Shown here in pieces: positions 6,165-10,081 of a stretch of DNA of 10,081 nt. The position numbers were made by a program, and so were the translations under genes. Origin of the DNA: Pseudomonadota bacterium. Lineage in GTDB: Bacteria > Pseudomonadota > Gammaproteobacteria > Steroidobacterales > Steroidobacteraceae. The stretch spans positions 1 through 10,081 of the forward strand of contig JAKCEJ010000081.1 of NCBI GenBank assembly GCA_021838065.1. The letters are read 5' to 3'. The notes beneath the pieces are model-generated. The model ran no database searches and was not told the DNA's origin. It saw only the letters and a list, made by a program, of their open reading frames with translations. Within the stretch, counting starts at the first letter, position 1. Each line of letters opens with the position of its first letter.

Positions 6165-7115
6165 TCAGCGCGGCACCGGCACGCGCTCGAGCAGGGACAG
6201 CGTCAGCGCCCGCGCCTGAACCGCCTCGAGGAGTGCCTCGGGTGTCAGGGACAGACGATGTGGTATCACCCAGGGGGCGGTCCACTTTACGTCGTCGGGC
6301 GTGACGAATTGCGCACCGCGCAGACCGGCCGCTACGCGCGCCGCGCGCAGCAGCGCCAGGGCGCCGCGGGTGGACAGTCCCAAGCCGATCTGAGCATGCT
6401 CGCGGGTCGCCTGCGCGAGCGCCAGCACGTACTCGAGGACCTCCTTTGAGACATGCACGCGGTCGGCGCACTCGCGCGCCGCCGCGACCGACTCGGCGGT
6501 CACCGTCTGGCTCTCGAGTGCCGCGGGAGCGGTGTCGGCCGCGGCGATGGCGCCGTAGCGCTCGAGCACGAGGAGCTCGTCCTGTCCGTCCGGATAGCTC
6601 ACTTCGATGCGCATCATGAACCGGTCGAGCTGGGACTCCGGCAGGGGAAAGGTGCCTTCGAACTCATGCGGGTTCTGTGTGGCGATTACCAGGAACGCCG
6701 GCGGCAGGCGGTAGGTCTGCCGATCGATCGACACCTGCCGCTCCTGCATGGCCTGCAGCAGCGCCGACTGCGTCTTGGGGCTCGCACGGTTGATCTCATC
6801 GACCAGCAGCACGTCGGTGAACACCGGCCCGGGGTGCAGCACGAACTTGCGGCTCGCCTCGTCGAACACGTGCGCGCCGGTGATGTCCGCAGGCATCAGA
6901 TCCGCCGTGCCCTGCACCCGCGTGAAGCGCCCCGCGAGGCTCGAGGCGAGCGCCTTGCCGAGCAGCGTCTTGCCGAGACCGGGCGGTCCCTCGACGAGCA
7001 CATGCCCGCGCGCGACCACCGCTATCAGCACCGCACGGATCAGTTCCTGAAGACCGATGACCGTGCCGGCAAGCCGGTCCTGGATGTGATGTTCGAGTTC
7101 CTCGAGCGCGTTCAT
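6165..7115 (-). CDS. MoxR-family AAA+ ATPase (316 aa)
   Basis: This is a cytoplasmic AAA+ ATPase of the MoxR branch, expected to form hexamers and act as a chaperone-like remodelling motor. Walker A is GPPGLGKT (43-50) and Walker B VLLVDE (102-107), followed by INRASPKTQSALLQAMQER. Sensor 1 is Asn148 in ATQNP, followed by a MoxR-typical EGTFPLPESQLDRF with the probable arginine finger Arg165. The lid domain follows, with sensor 2 in GLSTRGALALLRAAR. I chose the ATG at 7115 because it overlaps the DUF4350 stop (ATGA), implying translational coupling, and has GAAGG eight nt upstream. An in-frame ATG at 7136 lacks a ribosome binding site. Flanking DUF4350, DUF4129 and DUF58 genes support a MoxR system in the envelope. 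The family and its active-site residues are intact; the client is unknown. Confidence 0.96.
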   Translation of the reverse strand: MNALEELEHHIQDRLAGTVIGLQELIRAVLIAVVARGHVLVEGPPGLGKTLLGKALASSLAGRFTRVQGTADLMPADITGAHVFDEASRKFVLHPGPVFTDVLLVDEINRASPKTQSALLQAMQERQVSIDRQTYRLPPAFLVIATQNPHEFEGTFPLPESQLDRFMMRIEVSYPDGQDELLVLERYGAIAAADTAPAALESQTVTAESVAAARECADRVHVSKEVLEYVLALAQATREHAQIGLGLSTRGALALLRAARVAAGLRGAQFVTPDDVKWTAPWVIPHRLSLTPEALLEAVQARALTLSLLERVPVPR

Positions 7116-8317
7116 GTCATTTGCCTTCTCAACCATGCCAAGAGGGTCTGCAGCCGGGTCAGGTCGACTCGCTGGTCGGCGCAGGCGCGCTGATACAGCG
7201 AGCGCAGCGCGCGCTGCTGCTGCGGCGTCACGCGCGGCTCGTGAGCGAGCCGGGCCCACGGATCCGGTTGCGCCGCGGTGCGCAGCTCGGCGAGGAAATC
7301 CTCGATCAGACGGCGCGCAACCGCCGCCGGGCGCACGACGGCCGCCAGGTAGCGCGCGCTGCCCTCCAGGTCCGTGACCTCCGAGGCAGGCTGCCACGCA
7401 CGGCGTTGATTGCGCAGCGGTCGCGAGCCGAGCACGAACGCCAGCCACATCAGGGCGATCCACGCCAGTGTCGCATGCAGGCGCGGATCGGCGTAGAAGG
7501 CCTGCGCATCGTAGAACGCAGCGAGTCCTTCGTGCGCGTCATCGAACACGACTTCCCCGCCGGGACGTACCGACCAGTCCACGACGTTGGCGAGGAAGCG
7601 CGCGTTGTCGGCGAGCAGGATGCCAGCGTTGGAGAAGGGACTCGCCGCCGCGCACAGAATGATTTGCCCGGCGCCGAGCGGCTGCAGCCAGAGCACCGGA
7701 TTGCCGCCATCGAGCCGTGTGGCGAGCGTCAGCGGCAAGGCCGCTCCCGGCCGGGGACGCTCCAGCCAGTCGCGCGCCGGCAGCGACTCGATGGCGCGTA
7801 GGCGGTAGACGTCGGTGAGCAGCGGCTGTGCGCCGTCACTGAAGAAGTCGAGCGGATGCTCGCGCAGCGTGTGCAGCAGGGGAGCGGCCGGCACGGGTGT
7901 GAACGTCAGTTCCGTCAGCCGGCGCAGATCCTTGATTTCGAGCGTGCGCCCGGCGCCGAGGCTCCAGAAGGGCGTGTCGTCGAGGGCGGCGATGATCAGT
8001 ACCGTATTGCCGCGCCCGATCCAACGTTTGAGCGCGGTGAGCTCGGCCCGGTGCATGGGTAGACGCTGCGGCAGCGTCAGCAGCAGCAGATTGCCGGTCG
8101 GACGGCGCAGGAGCAAGGGCAGGTGGGTATAGCGGTAGCGCAGGCTGAGGCGCGGGATGTGCTGCGCGCCGAGCCAGCGCCAGATGGCCAGATAGCCATC
8201 CGGCCGAGCGTCGCTCGACAGCGGCAGCCCCTCGGGCACTTCGGTGCGATGCGGCTTCGGGATGAACAGCAGGTAGAACAGCAGCAGCGCACCGAGGGCG
8301 AGCAGCACCGTCGGCAT
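7112..8317 (-). CDS. DUF4350 domain membrane protein (401 aa)
   Basis: This is a bitopic or two-pass membrane protein with an N-terminal helix (about 3-18), a DUF4350-type domain (about 30-230), and a second hydrophobic segment near LAWIALMWLAFVLGSRPL. A charged cytoplasmic tail follows, rich in R and L, ending RRQMT. DUF4350 resembles the glutamine-amidotransferase-like fold seen in gliding-type proteins, and I see no catalytic triad. It has the expected SGDARPDGYLAIWRW-like opening for the family (here LSSDARPDGYLAIWRWL). I prefer the ATG at 8317, which has GAGGGA four nt upstream. The GTG at 8329 overlaps the upstream stop (GTGA) and would add four residues. The 3' end overlaps MoxR by four bases. 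It is likely an integral part of the MoxR/DUF58 complex; its biochemical role is unknown. Confidence 0.87.
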   Translation of the reverse strand: MPTVLLALGALLLFYLLFIPKPHRTEVPEGLPLSSDARPDGYLAIWRWLGAQHIPRLSLRYRYTHLPLLLRRPTGNLLLLTLPQRLPMHRAELTALKRWIGRGNTVLIIAALDDTPFWSLGAGRTLEIKDLRRLTELTFTPVPAAPLLHTLREHPLDFFSDGAQPLLTDVYRLRAIESLPARDWLERPRPGAALPLTLATRLDGGNPVLWLQPLGAGQIILCAAASPFSNAGILLADNARFLANVVDWSVRPGGEVVFDDAHEGLAAFYDAQAFYADPRLHATLAWIALMWLAFVLGSRPLRNQRRAWQPASEVTDLEGSARYLAAVVRPAAVARRLIEDFLAELRTAAQPDPWARLAHEPRVTPQQQRALRSLYQRACADQRVDLTRLQTLLAWLRRQMT

Positions 8318-8325
8318 CCGTTCCC

Positions 8326-9249
8326 TCACGGGCGGCTCGTCCCGGCGGCGCGCGCAGGCAGGCTCAGCTCGGCATGCAGCGCCTGCGCGCTGCGCCGGGT
8401 CTCTTCGGGACCGGCGCCTGTCCCGCCAGGGCCGTACAGCTCGCGCTCCGCAAGCTCGGCGATGTGTTGAAAATCAGCGCGCTGCGCCTCGCTGTCGAAG
8501 CGCGCGCGCAGCGCGAGCTCGCGGCAGGTCAAAGCGCGCTGCGCCTCCAGGCGGCGGCTGGCGCAGAGGGCCGCCACGAGTGCGCGCAGCCAGGCGGCCG
8601 GATGATGCCCGAGCCCGCCCGCTTCCCCGTCAGGCAGGCCCGCGGACGGAATCAGCGGCGCCTCGCCGGTGCCGGCCTGAACCTGGGCGGCGGTGCGGCG
8701 CGATCTGCGGACGGCGCGCAGTTGCAGGAGCGCGGCCATCACGATCGCCAGCAGCACGGCGGCCGCCAGCGCATAGACCAGGCCGGGCGCGAGGCCCGAG
8801 TGCCGCTCGCCGCGCGCGAGCGAGTCCAGCCAGCGGCGAACCCGGTGCAGCAGCAGGCTGACGCGATGATGCACCCAGGTGACGAAGCGGCTCCACGCAT
8901 CCGGCGGTGGGCGCGGCGGTCTCAGGGCGCGGGCAATGTCGCGCAGCGGGGAATCCGCCAGCCAGCGCGGCGGCGCGCCGGCATAACGTTGAGTCAGTTT
9001 CGCGAGGCCGCTGAGGTCTGCAGGCGTGATGAGGCGGCGCCAGCCGGCGGGCAGCGCTTTGGTCAGATGCAGCTGCTGCAGCGCCCGGCCGATCCCGGGA
9101 CATGCCGTGCGCAGCGCGGACAGGCCCGCGGATTTCGCGGACTGTGCGGCGCAATGGGCGAGGAGAATCTCTGCGCGCGGCGCCGCTCGGGCGTGGGCGC
9201 CGAGCGCGAGCGCCGCAAGCGCCAGACCCGCGGTCCATCGGGCCGGCAT
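8326..9249 (-). CDS. Membrane protein with C-terminal DUF4129 domain (307 aa)
   Basis: This has a signal peptide (1-22, cleavage likely after RAA), a periplasmic part (about 24-150) with several helices and three Cys residues (33, 50 and a late one), one transmembrane helix (156-177), and a cytoplasmic C-terminal DUF4129 region (about 225-290). That region has the typical features RALTCRELALRAR (usual form TPRE) and ends near ELYG. DUF4129 proteins are regular partners of MoxR, DUF58 and transglutaminase-like genes. I see no transglutaminase domain here. The ATG at 9249 follows the upstream stop by three bp and starts the signal peptide, with only a weak ribosome binding site, suggesting coupled translation. 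The domain assignment is moderate in the periplasmic part, which I do not recognise. Confidence 0.82.
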   Translation of the reverse strand: MPARWTAGLALAALALGAHARAAPRAEILLAHCAAQSAKSAGLSALRTACPGIGRALQQLHLTKALPAGWRRLITPADLSGLAKLTQRYAGAPPRWLADSPLRDIARALRPPRPPPDAWSRFVTWVHHRVSLLLHRVRRWLDSLARGERHSGLAPGLVYALAAAVLLAIVMAALLQLRAVRRSRRTAAQVQAGTGEAPLIPSAGLPDGEAGGLGHHPAAWLRALVAALCASRRLEAQRALTCRELALRARFDSEAQRADFQHIAELAERELYGPGGTGAGPEETRRSAQALHAELSLPARAAGTSRP

Positions 9250-9252
9250 GAA

Positions 9253-10081
9253 TCAGCCGCCCAATGCCTCCGTGCGGGCGGCGAGATCCGCGCCTTCGCG
9301 CCGCAGCTTCAGGTCGTGATAGATCGCGAGCCACACCGAAGTCAGCAGCGGCATCGTCAACACCCGGGACAAGGCGCCGATCATCGCGATCAGGCGCAGA
9401 TGCGAGAGCAGTGATAGCGCGCCGCCGCTGACCGAGAACCAGCCGGCGAGCACGCCCGCGACGGCGCCCACCGCCAGACCGAGGATCCAGATGACGATGC
9501 CGGCGACGAAGCCGATGCTCGTGGTGCGCCACCAGTGACCGCCGACCAGGCGCCAGCTGCGCCCGATCGCCGCCGCACCGCCGCAGTCCGTGTCAAACAG
9601 CGCCACCAGCCAGAATTGGATCCGCACCGATACGTAGAGCATCACGCCCGCGAGCGTGAGGACGGCGAGGACGATCACGGTGACTGCGAGCGGGCTGCGG
9701 TAAAGCGGGATCAGCGCCGTCGAGCAGAAGACGATCAGCCCGCCCAGGCTCCCTTCGATGAGCACCAGCAGCACCACGCCGAGCAGCATCTGCAGCAACC
9801 GGGCGAGGCTCGCGCTCAACGCCGCGCCGAGCGAGGCGCTCGGGCGGCCCCGCACGAGTGAGAGCTGCTGCACGATCAGCGCCCCGTACACCACCAGCAG
9901 CAGCAGCCAGAACACGACATCGGTGAGGAACACATTCGGCGCCCGATAGGCGCTGCCGAGCTGCGTGAAATACTGCATGAGCGAGACGCCCGGGTTGTGC
10001 GGCAGGCGCGGAACGAGCAGGTACGCCTGATAGGCGTTGCCGACGCCGGCGATCAACGCCAGCAGCCAGCAGCTGCGGAAC
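9253..10081 (-). CDS. Polytopic membrane protein, 5' end outside window (275 aa seen)
   Basis: This is an integral membrane protein of unknown function with about six to seven hydrophobic segments: around WLLALIAGVGNAYQAYLLVP at the edge, DVVFWLLLLVVYGALIVQ, LLQMLLGVVLLVLIEG, LAVTVIVLAVLTLAGVMLYV, IGFVAGIVIWILGLAVGA, and LIAMIGALSRVLTMPLLTSV. A loop (FDTDCGGAAAIGRSWRLVGG) recalls the membrane domain of GPDPase/DUF975-like proteins, in which a Sw-x-L motif lies between helices. The frame stays open through base 10081. The only start I can see inside the window, a TTG at 10056, would cut into a helix, so the gene must begin beyond the edge. It is upstream of, and three bp from, the DUF4129 gene, so it belongs to the operon. 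It is probably a scaffold or membrane subunit of the MoxR system. Confidence 0.8.
   Translation of the reverse strand, partial: FRSCWLLALIAGVGNAYQAYLLVPRLPHNPGVSLMQYFTQLGSAYRAPNVFLTDVVFWLLLLVVYGALIVQQLSLVRGRPSASLGAALSASLARLLQMLLGVVLLVLIEGSLGGLIVFCSTALIPLYRSPLAVTVIVLAVLTLAGVMLYVSVRIQFWLVALFDTDCGGAAAIGRSWRLVGGHWWRTTSIGFVAGIVIWILGLAVGAVAGVLAGWFSVSGGALSLLSHLRLIAMIGALSRVLTMPLLTSVWLAIYHDLKLRREGADLAARTEALGG

Noticed and set aside
7116..7136. ATG at 7136 as the MoxR start
   Set aside because: It has no ribosome binding site and a longer overlap with DUF4350; the ATG at 7115 has GAAGG and a classic ATGA overlap.
8374..9414. Plus-strand open frame of 346 codons opposite the DUF4129 gene
   Set aside because: It is Arg/Gln/Ala-rich antisense sequence crossing two minus-strand genes, as expected from high GC content.
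1..10081. tRNA/rRNA genes, insertion sequences, CRISPR arrays, prophage or plasmid functions
   Set aside because: I saw no cloverleaf-like stretch, transposase-like reading frame, long direct repeats or regularly spaced repeats.

Overview
The window is dense, GC-rich bacterial chromosome with short intergenic gaps and no RNA gene, mobile element or CRISPR array that I can support. The gene content fits a high-GC proteobacterium, most likely a gammaproteobacterium near Xanthomonadales/Nevskiales: a REC-EAL response regulator, a J-domain/PilZ protein, and a MoxR/DUF58/DUF4129/DUF4350 cluster. That placement is inferred from gene families and base composition, not from a marker gene.

Region 1 (1-1783, minus strand) concerns cyclic-di-GMP. 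An unusual three-part protein (J domain, CxxC/CxxC zinc ribbon, PilZ domain) is followed 105 bp downstream by a REC-EAL response regulator that runs off the left edge. The regulator is frameshifted by one base in a run of five C (minus strand) inside its receiver domain. The J domain has DPD in place of the HPD that activates Hsp70.

Region 2 (1784-4401) holds three single-gene units of general metabolism: a classical short-chain dehydrogenase (+), a glutathione S-transferase-like protein (-) and a dienelactone-hydrolase-family alpha/beta hydrolase (+). An AT-rich island with a small inverted repeat lies in the divergent gap before the dehydrogenase. A perfect 22-bp palindrome lies between the convergent dehydrogenase and GST genes.

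Region 3 (4424-10081, minus strand) is one tight operon of at least six genes. In transcription order they are: a polytopic membrane protein (5' end outside the window), a DUF4129 membrane protein, a DUF4350 membrane protein, a MoxR AAA+ ATPase, a membrane-anchored DUF58 protein, and a small secreted DUF3887-type protein. Gaps are 3, 8, -3, 17 and 26 bp, so co-expression is very likely. The layout matches the widespread but poorly understood MoxR/DUF58/DUF4129 systems. In these a cytoplasmic MoxR ATPase is thought to act with membrane-bound partners carrying a VWA-like domain, probably in maturing or remodelling envelope proteins. The secreted DUF3887-type protein at the end is a plausible periplasmic component or client.
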